Source: Thelephora terrestris
Lineage: Eukaryota; Basidiomycota; Agaricomycetes; Thelephorales; Thelephoraceae
Assembly (NCBI GenBank): GCA_015956445.1
Contig: WIUZ02000019.1
Span: 310,001-374,000, forward strand
Direction of reading: 5' to 3'
Length of the DNA stretch: 64,000 nt
A program made the position numbers and the translations under genes. Positions 44,246-56,668 of the stretch are shown piece by piece. A model generated the notes under the pieces. The model ran no database searches. It had not been told where the DNA came from and saw nothing but the letters and a program-made list of their open reading frames with translations. Each line of letters opens with the position of its first letter. Position 1 is the stretch's first letter.

Positions 44246-47174
44246 ATTCGTATTTCGCCGTTTGTCCATTTGGCTGTTTTGATGACGCTGTTCCTCACGT
44301 TTGCTCGCACGCGTACGCCTCACATCCATCTGCGACATTCTTACAGTCATTCGAAACGCTTTCGGACATCTTAGAGATAACCGTTTATACGATAGAGGTA
44401 GAACCATTTTCCTTCAAGGTGTCGGGGGTGTTGTGCACCGTTATCTTGGTTTCAGCGTTGGTGGCTGCACCTGTACTTTTTCTCGTGTCATCCGCGACTC
44501 GGACGTTACATATGCGTCTCTCGTGCCTGTTGGTTATTGAGACTACTTTTTTTGTTCTTCGGTGCGAATGTTTTCCCCCCACCTCGCGGTTGTGGTCAAT
44601 TCCGGTCCGGGTGACCGGGCGTGGGTGTCGGTGGTCGCTTTCGGCCGTCTGCCGACAGTGGGCGCCTCGGATGCGTCCTGCAATGGAACTCGTTTCCCTT
44701 GCTTACGCTCTTCCATTGCCCCCCGATAAAGCCGACAAATTTATACGATGCTTACCGAAAACACCCCACCGTGCAGATCCGCCCTCGATGCTGACAGGGT
44801 TCCAAGGATTGCAGGTGCCATGGAACCCTTCAGCTCTCGGAAAAACAGACCGTCCGCGGGTTTACCCGGAATTTGCCGGGCTTTCCCATATCTTTTGAAA
44901 TGTAAAAAAAATTACTCACCGGCGAGTTGACCGAAGGTGCGGCTGAGCCACGGATCCACGGATCCACAAGCCCCCCCTTGCACGTTCGAGATATTCGTGT
45001 ATCAGGGTCGGAGTCGAAGTTTATTTTGTATCACGTTTGACACGGACATGACTGATGCTGACCACACACCGCGCACTGAGCATTGAACGTTTTGTGACCG
45101 TCGAAACACTGAACTCGCGAAGCCCGGCCGAAACCCTTTTTTTCAAGTGCGATCCCAAGTAATGATATATGACGTCGCGCTTGGGATAATCCTGTTTCAA
45201 AATTTGATTTTTCCCCGATGAAAAGGGTCGGAAGCTACACACGGATCTCTTCGAATTCTCCCCCACCTCCCCGATTGAGGAACGACCCTTGGTGCAATAT
45301 AGTGTACACATGTATATATGTACTTATATGAGATGCCGGTGAAGAAAATTTACCGGGTGGTTCGATGATCTTCCGAGGAAATACATATATAAGTTATGTT
45401 CTGGGCCTGGCACAACGTGAGATCGCGGAAGGGAATTCGAAGAGGCGGGAGGTCCGGACTGGCTGCTGCAAGGAACACCGGGAAGCTTGGCAGGGAGAGA
45501 GGTTTTCATCACAGCTAAACATCTGCCCATGGCTCCATGTCGACATCAGGGAACCGGTTCTAATCGAAGTTTTGTGTGTATTAAATAATCCGTCATGTTC
45601 GCCGGCACCGACCTCTCTCAATATTCTCAATGTGTAAGCGTAAGCGGCAAGCGTGATGCGGGTGAGTGGGACCCTGACACTGACAGTACCATATATACCA
45701 ATCTTCCAAAACGGCCCGCCGCAGCTCGAAAGCAGATCCGGCCCCCGAAAGCTAAAGACCGGTGTAACGATCGAGAGGGGCCGCGATCAGGCGCGGTCGC
45801 GGCCTGCTGCATTCACTTCAATCATGGACGCGCGTGGAATGATTTTGATTCTTCTCTCTGGGACCCACTCGTAAGCCAACCGCCGTGCACCACACTTGAA
45901 AGATGCAAGGACCGACTAAACCCCTTCTCGTACGCACTCGTTCGATGTATACACCACAAACGCACACTTCAAGTTGCGCCCCGGCCTCCTAGTGCGATCA
46001 GCGGAGATCCCAACTCATGATCAAACGTCAACGCCATACTAATTAGCACCAATCACATACACGCTGTGTCTCACCAGTGCTAGCGTTCGAACGCATCTCG
46101 AGCTATCGCGAGTCCACGCTATCAGACGCTATCCAAGTCCAAATCCGTACTAGAACACTCCCAGTCATGTAGTCATATATACGTACTTACTTGCCTTAGC
46201 TCCTTTTAGGCCTCCCAAGGCTAAAAACAGGGTTCCAGAACAGTCTCTAGCGCTGACTCCAAGCGGTTACTGGGGAAAGCCAGACACCCAGCCAACCCCC
46301 CACTTGACAGTGACACAACAGAGAGCGAGGGGTTTAGCATATCCAATCTAACCTTGGTTCCCCCCAAAAAAAACTTCCGGGGCTCGACCAAAGCGAAACG
46401 TACACATTAATCTTGCGAATGATGGTAGCACTTAGAAAGCTCCCGCTCAGTTCTAGGGTGGGGCATATGTACGCGTTCCTCTCCTGTCAAAGTCAGCGTC
46501 AAAGTCAGTGTCGAAGCGAACCTAGAGATCGCAGCAACGGGGTCACCGTCCAGGAGAACCGTGCGGGGATGCGGGGCTGCCGTAGTCTGAACAAAAACGT
46601 CCTCACAGGGGTCCCGATCGCAAGACTTTGGTTCCATACCCCAGGATCGCGCTACGCGCCGGGCGCAATTCTCCGCAAAAAGCCCTCAAGTCAACAAACA
46701 ACAAGGAGGTCACCAGCACGGGTTTTAATCGTACAAGAGGGACAAAGCATAACAACGCGACAAAATGTACAGAACCCAACCAAAGAGGAGGAGAGGAGCC
46801 TTCTATCTAAATTAGAGGGTGAGGGGGAGTGAAGGAATATATATACTAGAGGTATATCCACACTTCCTCTCTACCAAGAGCGTCACACACGAATTCGAAA
46901 CAAGGGTAAGTTGTGCAGTAGACAATTTTGAAAAGGGGTTTCCAGAAGGGGATATCGAAAAATGTGGATATCAAAAGAGAGGGGGGGATAGGAGGAGAAG
47001 AGAGATTATTACAGACCGAGAGAGCGATCTTGCGATATGATACATGCCTAACCAAGAGAGAGAAACCTGCAGCGCATGGGAGCGTGTGAGTGGAGTGGGG
47101 GGGGGAGGGACTAGGGAAATGAAATACGGCGGAGGCGAAGTGCCCGTGCGACGGTCGAGCTGTGCCAAGGAAGC
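44246..47174. other. 2.9 kb convergent intergenic region
   Basis: Lies between the 3' ends of UXS1 (+) and the hydrolase-fold gene (-). Contains short frames, small simple repeats (for example two 'gtcaaagtcag' units near 46486-46510) and a purine-rich stretch near 46960-47110. No gene, RNA or mobile element was recognised. Confidence 0.4.
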
Positions 47175-49514
47175 CTACATGTGAGCTTGATGATGCGCAA
47201 CGATCATCCTCGGCAACGCGCCAGTGGTCGTCACCACCTTGGCCATCGAACTGCGAATAATGGTAGGCGAGTTCGCGACCTTGGTCCTCTGAGCCGACCT
47301 CGGGTCTTTAGTGAGCTCCACCCCCTTCACATCCAACGGACCCGTCTTCTCGTCCGAGTCCACCGAAGTCCTGTGCCTGTGGTTCGCGCTCCTCTGCGCC
47401 TTACCCACCGAAAGGGGATCTACAAAAACGACTCTAAGTGCTCACTCGTACGAGACCCGACGGGGATGTGAAAAACCACTAGGGGGTTGATACGAAACTT
47501 ACCTGCGTACGACAGCCCGTTCGATTCGCTCACGAACCAGTGGTCTTTTCGACCCTCTGAATATTTCCTGTCAGATATAAAAAAACGATCGGACCGTGAG
47601 CACACGGCAATCATTAATCAGAGCCTCGCCCGGAGGGTTCGCCCACAGAACCAATATGGACGCCATGCGATGAGGGAAGCTTGAAACTTACCTGATCGGT
47701 CTTCCGTTCGCTTGTAGCGGCGAGAACGCGAAGGCTGCGTCCTTTGCGTACGACTCTCTTGATTTCACTTGGATCTTACAGATCTCTGGTGAAACGCAGG
47801 AAAAACTCAATGAGCACATCGAGTCTTTCTCTGCGAGCGTGGGGTCTCCGGTCAGTTCCGCTAGGGTCCCGAGCGCTTGACGCATCCGCTGAGGCACCGA
47901 AATCGACGGAGGCTTGATGTCGCTTCGCACTCGGGGCAGCCGATTCAAGAATTTCAAGAGCGTTTGGTTAACTATTGAGGGATTCATGACCGCAAGGTAC
48001 CCGGCGCTGTCTATCAAAGGTTTGGTGTTCAACAATTCAAATCACCGCTCGGGAGTGTGGGTTTTTGATACCTTTCACTACGAACAACCGCGCGTCCTTT
48101 CCGAGACTCTTCAGGTTCTCCACAAGGGATTGGGCATTTTCGAGCGGGTATATTTGTGAGGATTCGGACTGGCCGAATAAATAGTCAGCGCGCCTCCATA
48201 AAAAAAAAACGGCAGCGATTTCACCTGGATGACCAATACGGGGGCGTTGATGGCTTCCAGCATTCTCCGGGGCAAAGGCATTCTCTGCGAAAACCCAGAG
48301 CATGTGAGAAACCGGACCAACTCGGCATGCGGAAAGGGCGGACTCACGTTCTTGATCAAGTTCAGGTTCTGCACGGTCAGTGATCGGCGGGTGGGGGGAT
48401 GGCTTTGTTCCCAGAACCCAATCAACTGTTGGCACGTAAATTTACGTACGAATGAAGTGAGTGTTCAGTTTCTCAAAGGCGGGGAGGGGGGGGTGAGGAT
48501 AATTGAATGACGTACATCGTCTAACAGATCCCCTTCACAACCCTGTACGTTTTTGTCCGACTCGGTCAGAAATTCGCTTCCGATTGGGACTCTATCCCGC
48601 CAAAAAACTCACCGGGCCAGCGAGGAAAGTGGACAGCTCCTTTGCGGCGTGTTCGTAAGTGTCCAGGTCCTCCGCGTAACTATACAGCTGGATCAACTCG
48701 TCCAGCATGTACACGTTAGCCTTCGGTCTGTGATCATCAAGTGACGGGGGATGGCGGTTAGGGGAGGCTCTTGGTGCATATATGCGTATGATTCGTACTC
48801 TGTGGGCGGTGGGACGTTGATAAGCGTCAGACTCAACACCATTTCTGGAAACCTAACGGAGGGGGGTGATCTTTCGGTCAATTGAACGGAACGGGAGTTA
48901 ATTGGGAATCATACAAAATAGCGAATCTCTGTGCGCAATTCACAGAAACCGTCTCTATTCCGACGAGGTGCACCGGTGGCAGGTGGAGGTACTGCACTCA
49001 TGGGAACACACGCGGGAGAAGTCAGCACGGAGGAATTTCGGCAGGGGTAAATTTCTCGCTCACGCACCTGGAAGCACAAGGCGAGATCTGCAGCTTGAAC
49101 CCACGTGTCGTATAGCCCGGACGGAGTGGACATGGACTTGCCCGAAGTGCGAGTATCAAACGCGATGATGTTGAATGCTCCGTTGAGTCTGGGATCATCC
49201 ATCTGCCCCCACAACCAGGAAGAATTGAGATAGAGAGGATGGAGCATGACGATTGTCGGTTTGTCTGGACGGAGGGAGTTGACGGTCCCTAATCTTGAGC
49301 TAGATGTGTACCATATCGATACCACGTCGGATGGATGGAGCAGGTCTATGTATGGCATAGAGGGGGAGGCGATGGAGAGGCCTTGTCGACGGTGGTGGCG
49401 GTTCGAGTCGATGACACGGAACCGTGTCGGAGGGCGACTTTGGTCCTGGGACGGAGGAACTGTTGACGGAATCGGACAGACAGTCGTAAATTTAGAGGCG
49501 CCAGACAGGGACAC
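47175..49514 (-). CDS. alpha/beta hydrolase-fold protein, possibly non-catalytic
   Basis: Starts 'MSLSGASKFTTVCPIPSTV' at 49514 and is spliced through many short exons. Fold markers: 'RPDKPTIVMLHPLYLNSSWL' (strand b3 and oxyanion turn), 'FNIIAFDTRTSGKS' (b4), 'LHLPPVHLVGIETVSVNCAQ' where the nucleophile elbow should be, 'FPEMVLSLTLINVPPPTE' (b6), 'INAPVLVIQ' and 'RADYLFGQSESSQIYP' (acid region), 'DARLFVVK' and 'SAGYLAVMNPSIVNQTLLKF'. The C-terminus adds about 150 residues of polar sequence ending 'PRMIVAHHQAHM'. The usual G-x-S-x-G is not kept and the C-terminal His position reads SAGYL, so activity is doubtful. It could be a scaffold or an enzyme with altered residues. Confidence 0.72.
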
Positions 49515-49624
49515 ACAACGGGGATTAAACCACGTGGGCGAGGAAAAAGTTGGATTCTAATAATCTGAACTTTTCGTGGGCGACCGTAATTACACTATGC
49601 GGTGACCTTGAGATACCCCGTGGG

Positions 49625-50696
49625 TCAGCGTGAACCCTCTACGATGCTCTCAAGTACCCGGACCACACGCTGCTGCTTCTATCAGATTCAAGGGCCATTT
49701 CGGACGGCGATCATGGATGTTATGTCAGGCTTGGTGACGCGAAATCGGGAAACAATGATGTACACGACTTGCCTCCGTATCCGACGTCAAGTGACTGACA
49801 TGCATGACTGGAACACCAAGCGATTCCAGAGTGGCCTGTTGTTTGGACACGAGAGCGTCCCAGGCGACGATGGCGCGTTGGGTGTCGAACTTGTGCAGCT
49901 CCCTCTTGTAGGCCTGCGTCGATATCTGGGACGGGGAAGTGCTTGAGCATGGAGCAAAGGGCAACCGCTTACGTCGGCTTCGAACTGTGACAATCCACCG
50001 GATCCAATAAGTTTGGCTCTAAGGTTTTCCATCAGAGCGAATGCAACGGCGGAGATGATGGAGAAAGAAAAAACGCGAAAGAGCCTAACCTGGTCACGGC
50101 AACTTTGACCTTTTCCTGGTGCTTTTGTTGTATGGCGAGCCGCTCATCCCAGAGTTGGGATTCGAGGGCGCTCTGCTCGATCTGAATCTTATCTCCAGGC
50201 TCAGCGGTGACGATGATTGGCTCCCGGAGCAGTGCCTTACCTGCCGTATCGATTCTATGAAGCCCGGCTTCGCAGACAGATGCGCGAGATGGGACAATGA
50301 TTGTTGGAACGGAAATGCATGAAGCTCAGGTCTGTCGCTTCCGGTTGATGATGGTGGTGGCGCTACGTCCGGTGCCGGTGATAGAGCAGGCGCGACGGGC
50401 TCGGTCGGCCGAGGCTCAGCCACGCTCGGCGGAGGCGGGCCCGGATGTTCTGAACGTTCTGCACTTGCTCCCGCGAGCTGGGCCAAGAGGGACGCGATGG
50501 AAGGCCGGAAATCTGGGTCGGAGCTAGCATGTGATTCGTGGGGGGTGGGGACGGGCGGGTCAGAGGCGGCGATAGCTTGTTTCCAGGCCGTCGATGATTT
50601 CAGCTTGTCCAAGAGTGCCTTTACGCCATCCGCGTTCTGCAGAGAAAAGAGGTGAGGTCGGGACAGTCGCTGGTGGTGAGACCAACTTACGTCCAT
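49625..50696 (-). CDS. coiled-coil protein, unrecognised fungal family
   Basis: The first coding exon is only ATGGAC (50691-50696), followed by a 54-base intron and an exon starting 'NADGVKALLDKLKSSTAWKQ'. A long Pro/Ser/Ala-rich spacer follows, then 'SLSHLAHLSAKPGFIESIRQ'. Spliced onto that is a Gln/Glu/Arg-rich coiled coil ('SALESQLWDERLAIQQKHQE', 'KVKVAVTRAKLIGSGGLSQF', 'KRELHKFDTQRAIVAWDALV', 'KQQATLESLGVPVM'). It ends near 'RVVRVLESIVEGSR' at 49625. I have the impression of a conserved fungal protein, but know no function. It lies 110 bases downstream of the hydrolase-fold gene's start, same strand. Confidence 0.65.
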
Positions 50697-51271
50697 GTTC
50701 GCGACGCGAGATAGGGTACGCAGTGCGCCAGAAAAGGGTGGATGGGGAGCAGTGACGCCTTTGATAGCCTTAGTTACGGCTCGGCCCTGTTTCGAATCCA
50801 GTCGACCTCCACGTGAGAGCGCGCTTGTTTACACTTTGCAGTTCCGATCCGTCCTGCTCCTTATCCGTGCAGCGATAGGCAGCATTTGAAAGATTCGAGA
50901 CCGCCCCCCTCTCTAGACCCACCACCTCCGTCCGCTACCAAGCGGAAGGGAGGCAACGCGTTCCGGGTGAGATCCCAATCTATCCTATATTACCATATTA
51001 GGTAGCGCCGGTAAGTACCTGAAACAGTCACAATGGGCTGGTGTTTCCCGACTTGGACATGTCACATTACAGCCGACGCGTGCCGAGAGAAGCTTCTTTC
51101 TTCTTCAAGTCCGAGAGTGAACATCTTTACGACTTGACATCCTCTTCCTCCACTTCGTCCACCTCCATCTCCTCCTCCTCCCTTCATCTTCACCTCCCTC
51201 CCATATCCTTCTCCTCCTTTCCTCCTTTGTGTCCTCCACATTCGACCTAATTTCCGTAGACTCTGCCAGTC
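50697..51271. promoter_or_regulatory. divergent promoter region with a CT-rich tract
   Basis: 575 bases between the coiled-coil gene (-) and the DEP/RGS gene (+). From about 51140 to 51245 the + strand is almost pure C/T ('tcctcctcctcccttcatct'), ending 27 bases before the RGS start codon. Pyrimidine-rich tracts just upstream of start sites are common in filamentous fungal promoters, so a core-promoter or 5' UTR role is inferred. Confidence 0.45.
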
Positions 51272-53343
51272 ATGCCAGAAACTATGCCCCAAGCGACTTC
51301 CTCCCACATGATGAAAGTCACGAAGCGAGGGAGGCCATACCTCAAAGTACGCATCTCTTCCTTCTCCTAAACCGCAATTTCGCTAACTCTCGCCTTTAAG
51401 GATACCTTGGATCTCTTCGCCACCCTGATTGTCTCTCTTGAGCTCACGAGCCATAAGCAGTTTTTCCGCACATTCGCAAATTCCTTCACAACGTCAGCCC
51501 TTTCAAATCTCGTCCTACCAGACCGCCCAGCTTACCGTTGTTTCTAGTGAGGAGGCCGCTCGGAATCTCGCTTCGCTCAAATTCTCACAGTCAAATCGTG
51601 GGCCGGACCCAAGAGAACCTTCCCGTATCATCACAACGACAACGACGACCACTTTCTCCATGACGCGCGATATGGCCAAGGCCATGTGCCAACACTTTAT
51701 GGACGCTCGTCTCATCGAGAACGCTGTCGATCCTTCATCCAACCTCTTTAAGGAGCGCGGCGTTTACCAACTCACCCCGAAGGGTCTCCATGTTCTCGAG
51801 AGATTCATAAGCAAGAACGGAATCAACGCAGATCACATCAGCCACGTCTTCCAAACCCAACCGATTTGCATGAAACTTCTCCATCTTGAGAGAAGATCGG
51901 TCGACGACGAGATCATCGTCTCCCAAGCCGTCATCACCGCCCTCTTCCGCCGTTTCGTCGGTCGTCAGCCAAACTACTCCCCAGAGAACTTCCAGTCTCT
52001 CGACCCTTACCAGACGTACCAAGAGCGCTCCAAAGGTCTTGCGCTCATGGACGTCACTGAGCGCTCCCAGGCAATCATGGGTCGTGCGACCACCACGGTC
52101 CAGAAGTATTGTTTTGCCGCCGTATCTGCACTCGAGTGGCTCTGCGATTTTACCTCTGTCATTGGTAGGGAAGAAGCTGCGGAGATGGCTGCACAGTTCG
52201 TGCGTTTCGGCCTTATCGCTCTCGTCAGCGATAAGCGCAAGAATAACGACTCGGCCATCATCTTCACCGTCCGAGGTTCCGCACCTACCGGCTCCTCGAT
52301 CGGGGTAAGCCCTTTACTCGTAAAAGTTTCACCCAATCTCACTCACGTTTCCCAGCAACACGGAGAATTCCGTTGCACCGCAAAGGCAATCTATCGTATT
52401 ACCGATGAAGGTCGCCGGCTCGCTCACTGGGATGCTGTTATCAAAGAGTCGCCTTCCACCTCTACTACCAACGTCAGTTCCGCCCAGAGAAGCTCCCTGG
52501 AGGTTAACGATCCCAAACTCAACCGACGAGCTTCCGCCACCGAGAAACCGAAGGACGGGGAGAAGAAGGCTATGAAGGAGTCCAACATCGATCGATTACG
52601 AAACATCATCGAGGAGCCCGCACTCCGTTCCCGTTTCCGCGAGTTCCTGCGCGAAAACTTTTGCGAAGAGAACCTGTCGTTCTGGCTCGAGGCCGAGGAT
52701 TTCAAGAAGAAGTTCAGCATCACCTCCAGTGCTATGGCCTCCGGTTCCCGTGCCAACACCAAGACTTCTGGTCAGGCCGCCATGGAACGCCATCACGAAG
52801 TGCTGATCAACACCGCTTTCGAGATCTACAACACCTACCTGGCCCCCTCGAGTCAGTGCGAACTCAACATTGATCACGGATTACGCAACGAGCTTTCTGC
52901 CTACCTGAACGATGTGATGACCAGTCTTACCGGCAAGGCCTTCCAAGGACGTGTCGAGCTGGAGCAAGCCAGTGCCTTCAACGCAACCCAGCTGCAGGTC
53001 TTGATCGATTTGTACAAGAGGATTCAGATGCATGTCTTCAGGCTTATGGCAGCGGATTCTGTACCAAAGGTGCGTTACCTCTATAATCTCTTGCAGGCCG
53101 TGATGCTTACCGATCGTCGCTCAGTTCGTCAAAACGCCCAAGTTCCTTGCTCTCAAGAACCTTGGCCACGAATTTGACCTCGATGATGATGATGCCGAGT
53201 ATCCATCGACGGCACCATCTGTTCCTCCAGGCCTGACTGATACAGAAGAACTTGGTGGGGCATACGTAACGGTTTCGCAGCAAGCGAGCGAGCGAACTCA
53301 ACCGCCACCTGCGAACCCTGGCCGTGAATATGAACTCAAGTAA
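51272..53343 (+). CDS. DEP/RGS regulator of G-protein signalling (Sst2/FlbA/Thn1 type)
   Basis: Five exons (51272-51346, 51401-51492, 51548-52304, 52356-53069, 53125-53343) give 618 residues. Two fungal DEP-type regions come first ('HFMDARLIENAVDPSSNLFK', 'GVYQLTPKGLHVLERFISKN', later 'ALEWLCDFTSVIGREEAAEM' and 'AIYRITDEGRRLAHWD'). The RGS box begins 'NIDRLRNIIEEPALRSRFRE' and continues 'FLRENFCEENLSFWLEAEDF', with a late 'ALKNLGHEFDLDDDD'. The order matches fungal Sst2/FlbA/Crg1/Thn1 proteins, which speed GTP hydrolysis on G-alpha and damp pheromone or growth signalling; the DEP part tethers them to receptors. The start ATG 51272 reads 'MPETMPQATSSHMMKVTKRG'. Identification is strong; which G-alpha it acts on is unknown. 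Confidence 0.92.
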
Positions 53344-56300
53344 ACGATCGCTTATGACTTCAGCACCGCATGCGCCCCTTATGCCTTCCTACATCTGCAT
53401 CATAATCATCGAATGCCTTTATGGACCCGCCACTCGTTCTCATGCATCTCATCTGTCACTGTCCCATTGTTCACCGGGTTCAACCTAATATTTACTGTTA
53501 CGAACCTCCTCCCGCCGAGGCGACACTCTGGAGTTTGTCTGCTACCCAATCCTCAATGTAATTCAGGCTCCACTCCCTCTCCCTTCCTGCTTCGTTATCT
53601 ATCATCACCCACCTTCACACTACCGCATTGTGCGTTTCAATTATAACCCATTCACGATTTGCTGCCCGCTGTTTCACTGCATGCATGCGGCTGCGCCATC
53701 ATCTTTGATTCCTCCTTCCTTTGATTCCTCCTCTCGGTTTCGCCACTCCATTGAAGAAGTGTGTACATCCTACGTTTTAGTACTTATAATATTTTCGCCC
53801 TCCCAGGGACGCATTAATAACATCTTGCTGCTGGCGTTTCCGACTTTTTTTTGCATCGCCCTTTTTTTTCTCTTCTCGCTGGTCGTTTATACGTTCGTGT
53901 TCATATCGTAGACGTATACGTTCGACTCTGGTACTTTTATATTTTCTCTCGTTCGTCCGCTCACTTAACGGGTGGGGACGCCTCTGTATATGGCTTTACA
54001 CCCCCGTATCTAAACGAATATTTGGAGCCATTTTGTTTTTGGGGGAACCAAGTGGACCTCTTCCGTACGTTGTGAGTCTGGCCGTGTGTGGTGTGGCAGT
54101 CTAGCTTGAGATTTGGCTGACCTTGCGATTCGCTGCGGTCGGGAAGGCTTGCCGTTCTGAGTAAGCCACCTACTGCAAGCTTACAACCACTTCACTTCAA
54201 ATTTACCATGCGACCATGTGTTGGTGTTACCTCACTGTGAAAAGTTCTGCGCCTTCAAATGCGACCTGAAATCACCAGTTCAGCTGTTTTCCGGAGACGG
54301 TCCCGAACTCTGACATGACAAACTTCGGTGGGCGTGGGGGGCACTGAAAATTGGCGTCTACGTGGATGATAAGCTTTAACTTCAGTCGGTGTAGTTTTCA
54401 GGGCGACCTCGGTCGTTCGGTTCAGTGGATGCGTGCGGTGGTAGTAAGCCCTCGGTGGGTGACACCCCCGGTCTCGTGTAGGGCGTCCGCAGATTGGGGG
54501 TCGATCTGACCGCTTGAATCTGGGGCCACTCGCTGGCGCTGGGCGAACCTTGTGGCTGGGTTATTAAAAGAAAGAGGGGAGGGAGATCCAGCGTTTTGTT
54601 TTGAGGGTGGCAGTTGGGAACAGCGCCTGGTGAAGTCGACTAGTTTTATTGTAGGTATAGCTCAATCAATGACCGTGTGCAAGTACCCTCATCAGGGAAA
54701 TCTGGTGTATGACCACGCGGTTCTGTACTAGATTACAGTCAGCTCCATGCACGACGCTTCTTATAGATAAAGCTTTGTACAATGCATCGTTATCATCGAA
54801 GACATCGGGGCTTATTCCAAGCACTCAGATCCGATGCTTGCGTACAAAGTCAGGTGAGGAAGAAAGCTGCTGAAACCGCGATTGTACGAGCTTCCCGGTG
54901 CTCTTGGAGCTGTACCGTGTCGATATCGGAAGCGCTTCGTCGGTAGCCTCCGTGATTCTAGGGGCTTCCAATTTCGTGGAGCTGACTCGTGATTTTCCTG
55001 ATGCGCCCGCCACCAGAGGCTTGGATACTTCGGTACTGAATGGGCGGGCCCGCGATTGCTGCGAGCAAGGACCCCTCCTGCCCTTCCAGTGCCTTCGCCA
55101 GTGCCCCAAAAAACCATGTGCTCGTGTTTTCGATAAGCGGCGCAGGCATATGGCCGTCCATTTGCCGCCTTGGAGTAGCGCCAGTTCCCACAGTGTCCAC
55201 GACCCGCACTTTGGGTCGGGACTGGCCGGCCCATCCTTGGTGTGCTCCGACTTTACGTAGAGGGTGAAACAAAGGCGCAAAGGTACGAGACCGTGGATGG
55301 GGTTTTTTTTAGATAGACGACCACAAACAGAGAGATGATCAAACCTCTGATGAGGTCGAAACGGTGGGCCACGCAGATGGAAACAATCCGTTGCCCTCCA
55401 AAAGCCAGAGTTCAGTGAAGCCAACCTGGTTTCCAGACAAATGGCCAAACGATCTCTGGGCTTTTTCGCTTTCGCCCGATGGCCACCCCATTCGTCGAGC
55501 CGATGGGATCGTCCGATGGGAAGGGATGGTCCGGAATCCACGACTTTTGAGGAAATCTTTGTGCTCCGAGCTGATTTATTGGCGGTTCCACCTTACATAT
55601 TCCACAGCGTCGGTCGTGAGAAGGGAACGACGTAGAAAGCCGCCCCAAAGCCACGGCTAAATCGCGGCGGTTCGCCAAAGTTTGGCAAGGCCATTGGGAT
55701 TACATAGCCGGCCGCTGGCCGGCACAACACTGGCGCAAGGGCCTGGTCTTAAAGCGAAGAGAAGCCGCGGTGTCAACTTGACGCCTAGAACGACTGAAAC
55801 ACGGAGGGGTAAGACGCAGAAGAAACCTAAGTTTCTCATGGAGAGTTTGCGGTTGGGCGGGGGTCATCTAGGCTGGAAGACAGCTTCGAGTTTAGGGAAG
55901 AGGAGGGTGTCTCTCAACTGAGGGCCGTCGGACAGAACGGGCGAGAGAAGGCGTGGAGAGTACCCTCTCAACTTTCGCCCGCATCGGAAATGATGGCTGG
56001 ATCGTATGACGCCGTCAGAAGGGATCGCCGGAGATTTGGGGCCTCGTCGAGGAATTTGAGAGCGCTCTGAAGCTTCCTGAGGTCAGAATTAGGCCAAAAT
56101 CCAAAATGTGTTATCGAATTTGCCGATGCGCTTGGCACCCAAGTCAAAGGGAACGGAGTAACCCAGACGGGTGGGGGAAATGACAGGAAAGGAGAAATAA
56201 GAGGCGATACGTGGTCACGAAGTTTTCAGGGAAACTCGCGCAGGTTACTCCTCGCAGTGAGGGATGACGGATAGAAATTTGGGAGAAATGGCGACGAGAG

Positions 56301-56668
56301 CATAGGAGATGGGGACGCTGAGCGGGGTGAGGCGGTGTGTTGGGGGAGAAGGGAGAACCGAAAACGACCTTCAAAGGACGCGAGAGGCATGTAGCCAAAT
56401 TACTTAGCCGACTTTGCAACTGGCTCGGGTCAGGGAGGCTTGGCTCCCTGGGTATACATGCCATGCCACCCATAGCACGATCACGATATGTTGGTATTAC
56501 AACGCGTTATTTCCTGGAAATCAAGGAAGGAGTATCAGTGAATAGCACCCCAGCTTTCCTACAACACCACCTTGCGAGAAAGATGCGACATACATCGATC
56601 GTCAGAAGATATGACCGAGCCAAACTCAGACCGAAGCGCCCATCAACCCAGGTCTGTTCTCGACCACC
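53344..56668. other. 3.3 kb region without a recognised gene
   Basis: Follows the RGS gene. Two overlapping minus-strand frames at 54825-55541 (238 codons) and 54958-55272 are the longest. Their translations are rich in Arg, Ser, Gly and Pro without a domain, and overlapping plus-strand frames are equally open, so none is called. T-rich runs near 53840-53870 could belong to the RGS 3' UTR. Confidence 0.35.

Noticed and set aside
46480-46515. Short 'gtcaaagtcag' tandem units
   Set aside because: Only two units; too short to be meaningful.
49395-49410. 'ggcggttcgagtcgatgac' resembling a tRNA B box
   Set aside because: It lies inside the coding exon of the hydrolase-fold gene and there is no A box.
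54825-55541. 238-codon minus-strand frame
   Set aside because: Composition is Arg/Ser/Pro-rich with no domain, and competing frames are open on both strands. Not enough to call a gene.
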